Assembly: GCA_963693365.1 (NCBI GenBank)
Contig: CAVNZM010000001.1
Location: 18,104,001 to 18,168,000 of the forward strand
Source of the DNA: Amoebidium appalachense
Lineage: Eukaryota; Ichthyosporea
Length of the DNA: 64,000 nt
Direction of reading: 5' to 3'
Under the pieces are notes generated by a model. It made no database searches. It was given only the letters and a program-made list of their open reading frames with translations, and was not told where the DNA came from. How positions within the stretch are numbered: the first letter of the stretch is position 1; each line of letters begins with the position of its first letter. Position numbers and translations under genes: made by a program. Of the stretch, positions 10,780 through 38,935 are shown in pieces.

Positions 10780-11027
10780 CTTCCCGTTTTTCTTCTTCTT
10801 TTTTTACAATTCTTTTTTGTTTTTCTATCTCCTCCTCCTTTTTTTTTTTTTTTTTTTTTCCCCGTCCGTCCCCCCCCCCCCTGGCTGTTTTCTTCGTGTG
10901 TGCGGATGTACGGTGTGTGCTGTGTGTGTTCTTGTGTGGAGAGAGAGTGTGTGTGTTTCTGTGGGGAGGGACGGGGAGGAGGTGGAGAGGGGGTGGGGAA
11001 GAGGCGGGTAGGCGGGCAGGCTCCGGG

Positions 11028-11062
<35 letters not shown>

Positions 11063-11075
11063 GGGGGGTAGATTT
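10450..11075. repeat. Pyrimidine-rich block with long G runs
   Basis: T/C-rich sequence containing T-then-G junctions. One is a T run joined to a 48-base G run at 10732-10779; a second G run lies near 11030-11060. Confidence 0.9.
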
Positions 11076-11079
11076 GATA

Positions 11080-11468
11080 GCTTTAAAATTTTTGGCAGTG
11101 CCTTCTGTATAAAATTACATTAATAAGGCATTGCCATCTGTATCAACTCACATTTTGTGTTTACTCTAGCATGATTATAATTATGGCAGTACTGTACGTA
11201 ACTATGGTTTTGAAGGGTTATTTCTTTTCCACACTCTGTTGAAATGCCGTATGTTCATCGGCAACCGTGACAAATAGACACGTCTACTCCCAACAAACTA
11301 CATTATATGTAAAGTCTTATACCCGGTTATATTGAGCAAATTCTTTCTCCTTTCCACGTTGAGTGTCACCCACACAAATTATGTATCCACTTTTCAGCTT
11401 TTGTCACATCATATCGGTTCACTGGGCCAGGCTCCATGTCACATGATTGTTTTGGATATGCATGATGA

Positions 11469-11500
<32 letters not shown>

Positions 11501-12100
11501 TCTCTGAGTCCGGGGTGCGTGGTACTACACACCAGGGCAACCTGGTATTAACTTATGTGTGAAAAGAGGAAGAGGGAAGTTGTGGTGTAGGCAAACTGAT
11601 TGGAGGAGGAGGAGGGGGGGGGGAGGGGGGGGAGGGGGGTAAAAAGAGACACCAGCTGCTACACAGGAGAAAATTCAGCAAACGTACACTCAAACTGCAT
11701 ACAACGATTTATTTTAACGGCTTTATGTGAGGTGGTGTGACAGTCATTTATTGTGCGCATATACATATACATGCTTTTGTTCACTCTAGGCCTATTGCGG
11801 GAGGGTTCCACACGACCAGTCATTAATTCCAGACCCGGTAAGTTACATTTATGTGGACCGATTTGCATCCTACAGCCTATTCCCATACAAATTGCAAATG
11901 GGGATTTACGCCGTTTCATCGAGACACGAAAAGCGGTAACAGTTCTAGGGACGGTTTATTCTTATTTTTTTATTTATTTATTTTCTCCCTCAGCGAATCA
12001 TGTAAGGTATGTGGAGGTCAGGCAATGCTTCTATCAAGGGTTTTCTTCCACTCTGCCATTACTAACCAAAAAAGACAAATATACTCGGTTAGGATAATAC
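11080..12100. other. Spacer, no gene recognised
   Basis: AT-rich unique sequence interrupted by a C run (11470-11498) and a G-rich stretch (11604-11640). No gene seen. Confidence 0.55.
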
Positions 12101-12104
12101 CCGT

Positions 12105-12870
<766 letters not shown>

Positions 12871-12934
12871 GTGGGCAGTAGTAGTTTCTTTAATCAACTA
12901 AAGACGACAGTGCTGGCGTACGTAGAGTGATATC

Positions 12935-13195
12935 AGGAACTGGAGGAGGGGAGGGGGACGAAAGGCCGGGGGTTGGAGGAGGATGAGAGGAGGAGGGGAA
13001 GGAGGGGGCCCGGTGGGTGGGGCAGAGGAGGCAGGGAGGGGGGGGGGGGGGATGGGGGGGTGGGGGGGTGGGGGTGGGGGTGGGGGGAGGGGGGGAAGGG
13101 GGGGGGGGGGGGGGGGGGGGGGGGGGGCGTGAAAGTGCCAGGGGGCCGGGGGAGAGTGAGGAGGGGGGAAGAGGGGGAAGGGGTGGGTGGGCTGT
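12935..13195. repeat. G-rich low-complexity tract
   Basis: Purine-rich GGGGA/GGGGT sequence with pure G runs; no gene. Confidence 0.85.
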
Positions 13196-13357
13196 GACGG
13201 AGAATGTCAACTTAGTAGGCTCTACTAAGGAAACCTACTAGAAATATTCGAATCCTCTGGCCACAAACGTTTCAGGGCACCTAACAAAATGAAAAAGTCT
13301 TGCAAACCCGCGGGTTCGAGAACTGGGATTTAAATAGCAGAGGCGTCCTCCTACTGG

Positions 13358-13690
13358 CCAATCAAAATGGGCTTACTGTTCATTTTCCAGGGAGCCAATC
13401 AAGTGTGTTCCCGAATTTGTGTCGACATTCCCGAAAAACTCCGGAATGTGATGGAATGTTCTGGCATGCCAAGCTGTTATGGATTAAACTTCCACTTACA
13501 GGCGTATTTATTGACAGAACTGTATGCAAATATTTTTCTGTAATAATATTTCGGTCTTGCAGAGCTTTATTTTATGTCATTAGCCCTCTTATCCGTTTTT
13601 CAGCCGTACTAAAACACGGCTCCATGAACTAACGAAGCCGATTGGCTGACTGTTCTGATTGGTTAGTAGATGCAGAGAAAAGATATATAA
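13358..13690 (+). promoter_or_regulatory. Heat-shock promoter of the Hsp70 gene
   Basis: CCAAT boxes lie at 13358-13362 and 13395-13399, and inverted CCAAT (ATTGG) at 13641-13645 and 13658-13662. Heat-shock elements are TTCccGAA at 13408-13415 and 13428-13435 and GAAtgTTC at 13454-13461, with an extra GAA at about 13444. A TATA box (TATATAA) is at 13684-13690, 121 bp before the ATG. The elements match those at the BAG gene, implying joint control by heat-shock factor. Confidence 0.8.
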
Positions 13691-13810
13691 ACAAAACCCC
13701 CATAATCTGCCATCCTCACTTCTCTGCGATTGACAACACAAACGCTCAACGCAAATCATAAACAACGGCAACGCTAACATTCACAAGTAACAACCGCAAC
13801 TAAAGACAAC

Positions 13811-15730
13811 ATGGCACCAAAAAAGAGCGGCGGGCCAGCCATCGGCATTGACTTGGGCACGACCTACTCCTGTGTGGGTGTGTACCAGCACGGCAAGGTG
13901 GAGATCATAGCCAACGACCAGGGAAACCGAACAACCCCCTCCTATGTGGCCTTCACCGACACAGAGCGCCTAGTGGGTGATGCAGCCAAAAACCAAGTGG
14001 CCATGAACCCACACAACACCGTATTTGACGCAAAACGGCTTATTGGGCGGCGCTTCAACGATTCCGCGGTGCAGAGCGACATGAAACACTTCCCCTTCAA
14101 GGTCATAGACAAGGACGGAAAGCCTGCGGTGGAGATCGAGTTCATGCACGAGCAGAAGACTTTCCTGCCGGAAGAGATCAGCGCCATGGTGCTGACCAAG
14201 ATGAAGGAGACTGCCGAGGCCTACCTGGGCCAGCCCATACGTGACGCGGTCATCACCGTCCCCGCATATTTCAACGACGCACAGCGGCAGAGCACAAAGG
14301 ACGCAGGTACCATTGCCGGCCTCAACGTGTTGCGCATCATCAACGAGCCCACGGCTGCGGCCATTGCCTACGGGCTGGACAAGAAGGACAAGAAGGAGCG
14401 CAATATCCTCATTTTCGACCTGGGAGGCGGCACGTTTGACGTCAGCATTCTTTCCCTTGACGACGGCGTGTTTGAGGTCAAGGCCACAGCCGGGGACACA
14501 CACCTGGGCGGGGAGGACTTTGACAACCGTCTGGTGGACCACTTTGTGGCCGAGTTCAACCGCAAGCACAAGAAAGACCTCAAGACAAATGCACGGTCCC
14601 TGCGGCGGCTGCGGACTGCCTGTGAGCGGGCCAAGCGCACCCTCTCTTCCTCTGCCCAGGCCACCATCGAGGTGGACTCACTGATGGAAGGCATTGACTT
14701 CTACACGTCGATCACCCGCGCACGGTTCGAGGAGCTGTGTGCAGACCTGTTCCGGTCCACCCTCGAGCCCGTAGAAAAGGCCATGTGGGACTCCAAACTC
14801 GACAAAGGGTCCATCGATGAGGTGGTGCTGGTGGGCGGGTCGACCCGCATCCCCAAGATCCTGAAGCTACTAAGTGACTACTTCAACGGCAGAGAGCTCA
14901 ACCGGTCCATCAACCCAGACGAGGCCGTGGCCTATGGTGCCGCCGTGCAGGCCGCAATCCTCACGGGCGACACATCCGGCGACGCCTCCGACCTCCTTCT
15001 GCTCGACGTGGCCCCACTGTCCCTGGGCATTGAAACAGCGGGGGGGGTGATGACACCGTTGATCAAGCGCAACACCACCGTTCCCACCAAGCAGACACAA
15101 ATCTTCACCACGTACACAGACAATCAGCCCGCTGTGACCATCCAGGTCTATGAGGGTGAACGGGCCATGACCAAAGACAACAACCTGCTGGGCAAATTCG
15201 ACCTCACAGACATCCCTCCTGCCCCCCGTGGAGTGCCGCAGATCGAAGTGACGTTTGACGTTGACGCCAACGGCATTCTTACGGTGACCGCATGCGTTAA
15301 GTCCACTGGCCGCAGCAACACCATCACCGTTAAGAATGACAAGGAAAGACTCACACAGGCCGACATTGAACGCATGGTGGCTGAGGCCGAGAGGTTCAAG
15401 CAGCAAGATGACGAGCAGCGGGAAAAGGTGGCTGCTAAAAATAGCCTCGAGGCATACACATTGCAGGTTAAGGGCACGTGCGAGGACGACAAGGTTAAGG
15501 GCAAGATCGACGAATCGGAGCGCAGCGCTCTGCTCACTAAGGCCAAGGAGACGCTAGGTTGGCTGGAGCACAACCAGACGGCCAGCACGGAGGAGTACGA
15601 GCACATGCTGAGTGAGCTGCAAGGTGTGGCCATGCCGCTTGCCAAGATGCACCAATCAAATGGCCCCATGCCCGGCAACTTCAGTTCCGGGGCCAGCCAC
15701 CAAGGTCCGACTGTTGAGGAGGTGGACTAA
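13811..15730 (+). CDS. HSP70: Cytosolic inducible Hsp70 chaperone
   Basis: Intronless 639-residue Hsp70 of normal length. All three family signatures are present: IDLGTTYS (13-20), [12 protein letters not shown] (201-212) and [13 protein letters not shown] (338-350). The ATPase domain spans about 8-385, followed by the linker [15 protein letters not shown], the beta substrate-binding domain and the helical lid. The C-terminus PTVEEVD carries the EEVD motif that binds TPR co-chaperones and class B Hsp40s, placing it in the cytosol/nucleus. It refolds and holds proteins in an ATP cycle; the Hsp40 and BAG genes just upstream encode its J-protein and exchange-factor partners. The absence of introns is usual for heat-induced members, whose messages bypass splicing. 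The start is the ATG 121 bp after the TATA box. No defect is seen. Confidence 0.98.
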   Translation: MAPKKSGGPAIGIDLGTTYSCVGVYQHGKVEIIANDQGNRTTPSYVAFTDTERLVGDAAKNQVAMNPHNTVFDAKRLIGRRFNDSAVQSDMKHFPFKVIDKDGKPAVEIEFMHEQKTFLPEEISAMVLTKMKETAEAYLGQPIRDAVITVPAYFNDAQRQSTKDAGTIAGLNVLRIINEPTAAAIAYGLDKKDKKERNILIFDLGGGTFDVSILSLDDGVFEVKATAGDTHLGGEDFDNRLVDHFVAEFNRKHKKDLKTNARSLRRLRTACERAKRTLSSSAQATIEVDSLMEGIDFYTSITRARFEELCADLFRSTLEPVEKAMWDSKLDKGSIDEVVLVGGSTRIPKILKLLSDYFNGRELNRSINPDEAVAYGAAVQAAILTGDTSGDASDLLLLDVAPLSLGIETAGGVMTPLIKRNTTVPTKQTQIFTTYTDNQPAVTIQVYEGERAMTKDNNLLGKFDLTDIPPAPRGVPQIEVTFDVDANGILTVTACVKSTGRSNTITVKNDKERLTQADIERMVAEAERFKQQDDEQREKVAAKNSLEAYTLQVKGTCEDDKVKGKIDESERSALLTKAKETLGWLEHNQTASTEEYEHMLSELQGVAMPLAKMHQSNGPMPGNFSSGASHQGPTVEEVD

Positions 15731-15952
15731 ATGCTTCAAAGTCAGGATAAGTCAAAGCACATGTAAATAGAACGGCATTCATTGTGTACGCCATGTAAGT
15801 TAGTAAGCTTCTTGTAAGATAGGTGTAAAATAAGATGAAATGTAAATATAGTGTTAGTTGGATTGTATCCGTTGAGTCAGTGTGGTCATTCACTGAGTCT
15901 AATCTCCGGTTAAAGTTATGCTATTACATAGATGACAGTCCCTGAGTGATTA

Positions 15953-15958
15953 AATAAA
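15953..15958 (+). terminator. Polyadenylation signal of Hsp70
   Basis: AATAAA 223 bp after the stop codon, at the end of an AT-rich 3' region. Confidence 0.75.
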
Positions 15959-16019
15959 CTTAGCATGGTACTGAGTGTGCCAGTAAATAAATTTCGGTCT
16001 TGGTTCTTCCATACCTCCC

Positions 16020-16445
16020 CCCCCCCCCCCCCCCCCCCCCCACGGACACACACACACCGGGGCCCCTTTCAGCGGGCTTCCCTCCACCCCCCCCCCCCCC
16101 CCCCAAAAAAAAAAAAAAAGAACCCCCTTCCATTCGACTTAATACGGTAGACCACATCATGTTGGGTTCACACTCAGTGTGTCCGCTTTTGCGCATGCAC
16201 ATGTAGCGCTGAACTCAAACCCCCCCCCCCCTCGGACACACACACACACTGGGGCCCCTTTCAGCGGGCTTCCCCCCCCCCCCCCCCCCCTCCCCCCCCC
16301 CCCCCCCCCCCCCAAAAAAAGAAAGAACGAAAAAACAAAAAATGAAAACCCCTTCCGTTCGACTTTATGCGGTAGACCACATCGTGTAGAGTTCACACTC
16401 AGTGTGTCCGGCTTTTGTGCATGCACATGTAGCGCTCAACTCAGC
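16020..16445. repeat. 190-bp tandem duplication containing the C-run/(CA)n/GGGGCCCC cassette
   Basis: The unit is C run, cggacacacacacac, ggggcccctttcagcgggc, C run, A-rich, then cttccattcgacttaat.cggtagacc, accacatc, cacactcagtgtgtccg, gcatgcacatgtagcgct. It starts at 16044 and again at 16234. The two copies differ by substitutions and C-run length. Confidence 0.85.
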
Positions 16446-16499
16446 GCATGCACTTGTAATTTCTCACACATATATATATGTCCCAATACATAAACCCCG

Positions 16500-16811
16500 C
16501 CACACACACACACACACACACACAAAATTACACACCAACACGCCGGCATCCACCACACACATAAATGCACGTCACTGGCTGAGTCTCAGGGCTTACATGG
16601 AGGATGGAAAATGTATGTGCATCCCCGTTGCACGTGCACACACTCTTGCATTATAACCCTACACATTCACCCATACATACCCACACAAACTACATCTCCC
16701 CGCCCCCCGCGCCCCCCCCCCCCCCCCCCTCCCCCTCACCTACATACCCCCCCCCCCATACACACAAACACACAGCCACACACACACACACACACACACA
16801 CGCGCGCGCGA

Positions 16812-16876
<65 letters not shown>

Positions 16877-17058
16877 TGCACGCACGCACGCACGCACGCA
16901 TACGCACGCGCGCCCGCGCGCGCACACACACACACACACACATACCCACACACACACACACTCAGACACACCAGTCAGTGACACACACACACCGTCGCAG
17001 CATGCACGCACACATACAAACACATACACACACACACAAGCACACCGTGACATGTACA

Positions 17059-17095
<37 letters not shown>

Positions 17096-17119
17096 CACGC
17101 ACACGCTCACTACAAGTGT

Positions 17120-17150
<31 letters not shown>

Positions 17151-17390
17151 AGAAACAGTCAATCACTCGTACACCTGAACTTGCACACAAAACATTTACA
17201 TCAAAGAATGAAGAAAGCATGCAAGAGGCATCATACCCCGCAGGTACTACCGGCATCCTGGATGATACTAACACAAACCAAACACTTACGCTCAAACATA
17301 CACACCACACACACACACACACCACACACACACACCCACACACCCACACACACACACACGCACACACACACACGCACACGCACGCACACG

Positions 17391-17431
<41 letters not shown>

Positions 17432-17460
17432 CCCCCCCCCCCCCCCCACACACACACGAA
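16500..17460. repeat. (CA)n / (CGCA)n compound microsatellite block
   Basis: Includes a (GCAC)n array at about 16810-16900 and several (CA)n arrays up to 17455. Short unique islands lie at 16560-16690 and 17160-17290. The 290-residue frame is a repeat translation. Confidence 0.9.
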
Positions 17461-17469
17461 TATATACTC

Positions 17470-17640
17470 ATAAGTTATTATGACTGGCATTAAGCTACTG
17501 AATGTGCCTCGAATAAGCCAAAACATCGATATATTCTCCACGGCGATATTGTGGTGGACGTGTATACCCTCAAGCTATGTATTACGTAACTGTAGGCACA
17601 GTATACGTGGCATGCACTAAAGAGTAGGGATCAAGATGGA
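17470..17640. other. Short unique spacer
   Basis: No gene or RNA recognised. Confidence 0.5.
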
Positions 17641-17660
17641 GTTTGTCCCGCCCCCCCTCC

Positions 17661-17691
<31 letters not shown>

Positions 17692-17724
17692 ACAGGCACA
17701 CCCCTACCGCGTCCCGCCCCTCCC

Positions 17725-18351
17725 CCTCGAAGCACAAAACAAAAAACGAGAAAAACGAAGGGGAAGAAAAACAAAAAACGAAAAAAAGAACAAAACAAAA
17801 AGAAGAATGTAAGAAACGAGGAAGAAAGAGAACCAAAAGAAGAAGGGAAGAAACGAGGAAGAAAGAGAACAAAGAATAATATTTTTCTTTTTTAAAAAAA
17901 AAAAGGGGGGGGGGGGGGTTTAAGATATGTATGTACTCTAGTGTTTGTACGCTTTGTGTTGTATAATAGTTTCAGTAAAAGGTTTATTATGTAGCTGTGT
18001 GTATAGTTTGATTGTCACCACATTGTAGTTCTGATTGGTTGGAGGATTTGGGAGTGGAGTGTTTAGGGGGACTTGTGGGGGTTGTGGAGGTCAGGCAGAC
18101 GAATGTGTCGGTGTTGGGGGGCGCACAGGTCAAAAAGGAACGAAAGAAAGAAAGAAAGAAAGTGAAACTGGAAAAAAAAAAAAAAAAAAAAAAAAAAGAA
18201 CAATGCAACAACACGCGAAAAAAGAAAAGAAGAAAGAAACGAGGGAAAAAATGCGGCGGGAAAATGAAAAAGAACAAAGAATAAGGAAGGGACAAACGAG
18301 GAGACAGAAAGCATCACAGGGGGAAAAAACGAAAAAGAAAAAAAAGAACAA

Positions 18352-18402
<51 letters not shown>

Positions 18403-19110
18403 ACGAAACAAGCAAACAAGACGAAGCACAAAACAAAAAACGAGAAAAACGAAGGGGAAGAAAAACAAAAAACGAAAAAAAGAACAAAACAAAAAGAAGA
18501 AGGTAAGAAACGAGGAAGAAAGAGAACAAAAAGAAGAAGGGAAGAAATGAGGAAGAAAGAGGACAAAGAATATTATTTTTTTTTTAAAAAAAAAAAAAGG
18601 GGGGGGGGGGGGGGGGTTTAAGATATGTATGTACTCTAGTGTTTGTACGCTTTGTGTTGTATAGTAGTTTCTGTAAAAGGTTTATTATGTAGCTGTGTGT
18701 ATAGTTTGATTGTCACCACATTGAAATTCGTGATTGAATGTGGAAACTTGCTATAAATGTGTGCGGTAGTAGGGCTTTTGTGACAGCAAAGTTACAGAAG
18801 AAACAATGAAAAAAGAACAAAGCAAAAAAAAAAAAAAAAAAAAAAAAAGGGGGAAAAGAAAAGAAGAAAAAAAGTGGGGAGGAGGGGGGGGGATATGTAT
18901 GTACTCTAGTGTATGTAAGCTTTGTGTTGTATAGTAGTTTCTGTAGAAATGATATGTATTTCGTTGATGTGCAAATACAAAGATGTGTTACTGTGTAGCT
19001 GTGTGTATAGTTTGGTTGTCAACTCATTGAAATTCGTGATGGTAATGTGGAAACTTTGTCATAACTTGATGATGTGTGCGGTAGTCGGGCTTTCGTGACA
19101 GCAGATTTAT
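17725..19110. repeat. 0.7-kb tandem segmental duplication with a third partial copy
   Basis: A purine-rich A/G stretch (acgaag, gggaagaaaaac words) followed by an A/G junction and then taagatatgtatgtactctag through a 'gtgtagctgtgtgtatagtttg' segment occurs at 17727-18030 and again at 18421-18730, period about 694-698. A third copy of the second half, without the purine block directly before it, is at 18893-19110. That copy also repeats the 'gtgtgcggtagt.gggctttcgtgacagca' part found at 18757. No coding content. Confidence 0.8.
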
Positions 19111-19408
19111 TATGTCATGTGATATGTAGCTATGTTCTTTTACCGTAGTTGAACACATGTAAATTTTAAACATTTAAAAAATAAAAAAGGGTTTTAAAAA
19201 ACAAGGGGATATTGCTCTTTTTGGCGCACAAATATGCTTTTCTGGTTGCGAGAGATGGCATGTTGCTGTGTAATATTAATTTGGAATGACGTGGGTGGTA
19301 TTAGGTAGGGTGGACGGTGTCAGTGTGGTGTGTCTTCCCTCACAGGCAGGTGCGAGCCGCTGTGTGCCGTGTGTCTCAGAATGTGTTACCTGTGTCTATG
19401 TTGGACTA

Positions 19409-19452
<44 letters not shown>

Positions 19453-19572
19453 CGCGCGTGCATGCGTGCTGGCGCCTGCCAATGTGCACGCATGTTTATG
19501 AAGATGTATGCGAGGGTGGCCATTGGGTGCCACGGTCATGAGGGGACGGAGCACCGGTGCGACCCCCCCCCC

Positions 19573-19603
<31 letters not shown>

Positions 19604-19781
19604 ACACACACACACCGGGGGGGAGCCTCCCACCCTCACCTCCCACCACCAACCATCGACTGAGAAGAGTGAAAGAAGAAGTGAATGAAAAATTTCACAA
19701 TGCTAGTAGGGAAAACAATAAGAGAAAAGTCATTCGGAGTCGATTGATTCAGAAGATGGATGGTGAGGGGGTATGGGCTTG

Positions 19782-19828
<47 letters not shown>

Positions 19829-20879
19829 ACCTTCTCCCTTGCTCTTCCCCCCCTTCCCCCCCTTCCCCAAATATTCCGCCTCAACAATGTAACAAATAAG
19901 TTTTTTAATATGTAAGCTCAAATGTTAGACTTGTTTTGGTGAATATGTCTCTTTTCTTATTTTTCTATCCAGTTGAGCAGAGGATATTCGAGCAACTTGG
20001 GAAATCCTTGCCCTGTTGAACTCCATCCAGATCTCGGAGTTTTGGGGGATACGCCCTGAGCCGACCTGTCGAACCAAAGCAATCTTATGAGTATGTAGAA
20101 TGGTGAGGTTGATAAATCTTCGAGGCATGGATAAAACAAATTTTTTTCTAATAGCTATATGCGGTGGCAGGCAACGATAATATACAGACATAGTGATCGG
20201 CTCATATTTCGCCGTTTCGACGAGAGCCTTTTCACGGCCTAGGCCGGTAAAGGCCCTTCAAGGGGGCGGATCCGGAACAAACCAAATAACTTGCATACTT
20301 TCAAGATCCAGATATTCCTTCACGGACATTGGTGTACCGGAATATTGACCAATGGTCGCGCTTATAACAAACAATAATGAATTTTGAACAAGAACAAATA
20401 TTAATCATTCAATCATCACGATCCTGTTTAAACGCTGATTAGCCTAATCAAACTACCAATCGAAACCTGCTGCACTGTATACACAGGGAGTCCGAACTGC
20501 GCAGAGGGCTGCCAGAGGCCGCCGGGCAGCGGCCACATGATTGATGTTGCCAGGTGGTCGCCATGCGCTCACGCCCGGCCATGCTCCGGCGCGTGAGCGC
20601 CTTTTCTTGTGACAAATCCGTAGTATATGCCAAGGCGTTTTCAGAGCATATACTATTTGCATTTATTGATTCATTATGTATTTATTAATTATATATTTAG
20701 GTAGTAGGCTGTATGTACTGCCATTGCGGCCGACACACCGTAATCAGGCACTGTGGAACATATGTGCACGTGATGATGTCCCGCCCGTCAGGCCTAGGCT
20801 GAATTCGAACCTATTGCTAGCCGTGCACGTAGGCACGCACACATGCATGTACACGCACCATTTGGACACCTACTAGTGA

Positions 20880-20880
<1 letters not shown>
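19110..20880. other. Spacer with one C-run/(CA)n cassette; no gene recognised
   Basis: Contains a (TG)n at about 19413-19450, a C run plus (CA)n plus cgggggggagcctccc cassette at 19563-19630 and a C run at 19784-19825. A 10-bp perfect inverted repeat (gcgctcacgc, 20565-20574; gcgtgagcgc, 20591-20600) is present. No sustained open frame with recognisable content. Confidence 0.55.
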
Positions 20881-36039
<15,159 letters not shown>

Positions 36040-36329
36040 TCTCAGGCCCCTAAGGGACTAAACAACGACCCAGTCGGAGTACGAGACGAGCAGGTGTGTA
36101 GATTTTGCGCCGAGGGTGTGCTTCTCGCTGATTCCTTTACATTTACGGGACCTAGCACGTCCTAACTGCGCATTCTAACCGCCGTAACGACAAAAGCTGC
36201 TCTGCTTACAAAGTTGTACTTGTTTTGTGGGCAGTGAGTCCTGACTACGTACACCGGGCAGCCTGTCGACAGCTAGACAGCTGCAGTTTGTACAATAGTA
36301 GAGGCTCAGCTTAGATCTGGACTGTAAAT

Positions 36330-36376
36330 CTAATCGCACGGCCATCTAGAGTCTCTAGATGGCCGTGATCTAATCG
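36330..36376. repeat. Perfect palindrome flanked by 7-bp direct repeats
   Basis: Arms cacggccatctaga (36337-36350) and tctagatggccgtg (36354-36367) pair perfectly around a 3-base loop. The pair is bracketed by ctaatcg at 36330-36336 and 36370-36376. The structure lies 290 bp upstream of the SRP receptor start codon. Confidence 0.85.
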
Positions 36377-36589
36377 GCGCTCCACCTGCCAAATATAGCA
36401 ATCTATTTGGAAATTTGATTGGAAAATCGCTTAACGGTAAACGGTCGCAACACCACGGTGCAGCGAGTGACTCCGTCACTGGCTCATGATCAACGTTCAA
36501 CTTTGAGGTGTATATACAGGTGCTGCAGCACTGCCTCTTTTCCTGCACTTGTAAAATTGCAAATGGAGTATTCCCTTTTTTTTTCCATG

Positions 36590-37490
36590 CAGGCTGTACA
36601 AATTCTGTGCATATGTACAATTCATGTTATGTTCAAATAATGGCACTGCACGATTCTATGCGAGTTGCATTGGTGCACGATATGTTGGTTTTATTGATTG
36701 GAAAACTGCTTACGATTCTGTCTCCCCTGGTCTCCTATGGGAAAAGCTTGCTGCACGGGGTGTACCACACTGCATTGGTGTTTTGTTAGAAGCACTCTTG
36801 TCTCAAACCTATGGTAGAGCTGTGGTTAATGGGCACCGTTCATATGGTTTTGCTCGTACTGGAGGTCTCTTGCAGGGTTCATTGCTTAGCCCCTTTTTTA
36901 CCTATTTATAGATGATTTGGCTGTCAAGATTTATGCCGAAAATGATGACCCTTTCCGCCTGCACTTCTCTATGCTGATGATCTGTCCCACTCAGTCGGCA
37001 TGTGTTATGTTCCTTAGGCAACACCGTACTGATCATTATCGCTTTTTGGGAGCTTTGGCAGGATACATTTCTCCTGCTGTACGTATGGATACCACCCTAG
37101 TAGATAAGTCTGTATGGTGCTCTGATGTTGATTTTGCCTGGGAAGTTGTGCAGTGGCGCTGTAATTCTTGTTTTCATCGCCGCTGGTGCCACTTTTGTGC
37201 TGAACTTTTTAATCGCAAGCATGTTGATAGGTGTGAGTTTTTATGTCGCGTTTTACCTCTTTCCCTACGGGTGTCTGCTACACTAGCTGGCAATGTGAAC
37301 ACTTTAGACTTTTTGTTGAATTCTGTTGGTCGTCACATTGAGTATTTATATGATTTTCACACAGTGTTCAGGTATCTCAGTATGCACTTGTTACTGGATA
37401 ACTCGTGAAGTTTTTATTGTCTTCTCAGGGGCCGTGCATACTTGCATATCTTTCCGTCGAATAAATCCAGTCAAAAGAAGAAGAAAAATC
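36590..37490 (+). mobile_element. Frame-broken non-LTR retrotransposon fragment (reverse transcriptase)
   Basis: In one frame the region encodes FIDWKTAYDSVSPGLLWEKL and GGLLQGSLLSPFFTYL, matching reverse transcriptase motifs with the first catalytic Asp. The next frame continues FIDDLAVKI, and a third encodes LLYADDL (YADD at 36970-36981), the catalytic Asp pair. A downstream frame has a Cys/His cluster (WRCNSC, RRWCHFC, HVDRCEFLC) of the kind found after the polymerase in LINE proteins. It ends with a stop at 37408 and an AATAAA-containing A-rich tail near 37460-37488. Stops and shifts show it is dead. Its middle appears deleted, since the connection region typical of these proteins is missing. 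Confidence 0.75.
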
Positions 37491-37494
37491 TGTC

Positions 37495-38060
37495 CCCCCT
37501 AGACGCCTGCAAAGATTGTTCGATGTAGTGTCAGAGTGGTGCAAGGCAAACCTTATGATCCTTAGTGCTAACATAGACAAATGTGGTGTTCTTGTACCAA
37601 AAAAGCTAACAATTTACACACATTTACATTATCATCTAAACCTGTACCTAAACGGTTCCATAATACAATATCTTGGTGTTCCGGTTACTTCTGTTGGTGT
37701 TATGTATGTTTTCCCATATGGTCGAAAAGAGGGAGAGCTGGCTCGTAAGCGGTTAGCTTTCTTCTCGGCTAATATTTTTAAAGACACACCCCTCCATCCT
37801 TCTATTAGACTTACATTTATTCGCACTTTTGTCTTCCCGGCATGTGAATAGGGTTTACCCCTTCTCGCCGGTTGGATCAAGAAAGAGAGAACTGGAGCGC
37901 TTAAACCCTTGGCAAATATCCTCTAAGCAGAAGTTTGCCTCCTTTCTATCTAACAACTGTTGTAAACCTGGGCCTGTAACGCTCTCGATATATGGTCTGG
38001 TCCCAATAGCTGCTAGAGTATCCCATCTCGCGCTGAATTCAATAAGCACATAAGCCGCTT
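37495..38060 (+). mobile_element. Second retrotransposon fragment (reverse transcriptase thumb region)
   Basis: Encodes LQRLFDVVSEWCKANLM, then NIDKCGVLV and IQYLGVPVTSVG, the region usually found just after YADD in non-LTR reverse transcriptases. It therefore overlaps functionally with what the preceding fragment lacks. It begins right after that fragment's A-rich tail, so the two are probably rearranged parts of related elements. Confidence 0.65.
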
Positions 38061-38169
38061 AAAGACCGCTTAAAGAAGTATTAATATTTGCCCTCCCACC
38101 CTCTCTTCTCTATCCGACCTGTCCCCTCCGGATCCTCACCTCTCCCCTCTTTCCTTCCCTCTCTCTCTC

Positions 38170-38780
38170 CTTTTCCCCCGGGCACAAATACAAATAAACC
38201 CCGCAAAAGTGTGTGTGTGACTTTGGACTGCCACTTACTTATTAGACATGTACACAATCACAAGATAATTACGCAATATAACAAATGGAAAACGATACCA
38301 CACGACACCAGACCCGATGAAAGCATACACCTTGAAAAACTAAGCTTTGTGTCTCGTTTTATATACTATGACCGTCTTAACCAAATAGCCAAATATGGCA
38401 CTCGCAAATGTGTAACACCTAAATACATACTACCTTCCTGTAGAATTGTTTTTCTCTAGCTGATGGTATTATTGATAACCGTTGATACCACGGTTTTACT
38501 GTACACGTGCTATACAGTGGAGATCTAATAAGTATAAGGTGGCATCGTTTGCATGCCCAAACAACACACACATACACCAGTTTACATGTATCGCCAAATG
38601 TAGTTTGAGAGACCACATGATACAGCAACACACACACGTCACATTCACAACAGACACCCAGAAAGATAGCCTACCTGAAAATTACAACATCCTTGATTAT
38701 ATACTAAACACGCGTAACTACGACCTGTTTATTAGATGTATTCATTGGCTTGAGAAACACATCATTACAAAATTCTAGCG
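38170..38780 (+). mobile_element. Probable third fragment, C-terminal part of the same element type
   Basis: Two broken frames: one ends YDRLNQIAKYGTRKCV and the other has FACPNN, CIAKCSLRDHM and NILDYILNTRNYDLFI, ending at 38778. The last part parallels NTLDFLLNSVGRHIEYLY at the end of the first fragment. It is followed by a CG/CA microsatellite (38780-38866) and a long A run (38900-38934). Confidence 0.45.
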
Positions 38781-38798
38781 CGCGCACGCGCGCGCGCG

Positions 38799-38867
<69 letters not shown>

Positions 38868-38901
38868 CCAGCTGATACCGAGTGTCCCAGGGGAGCCCGG
38901 G

Positions 38902-38934
<33 letters not shown>

Positions 38935-38935
<1 letters not shown>

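Noticed and set aside
13942-15678. Minus-strand and alternate-frame open frames inside Hsp70
   Set aside because: Shadows of a strongly coding gene, as expected in any Hsp70 sequence; no independent homology.
20453-20662. GC-rich minus-strand frame of 69 codons
   Set aside because: No motif, no neighbouring exons, and it includes an inverted repeat; more likely an old repeat remnant.
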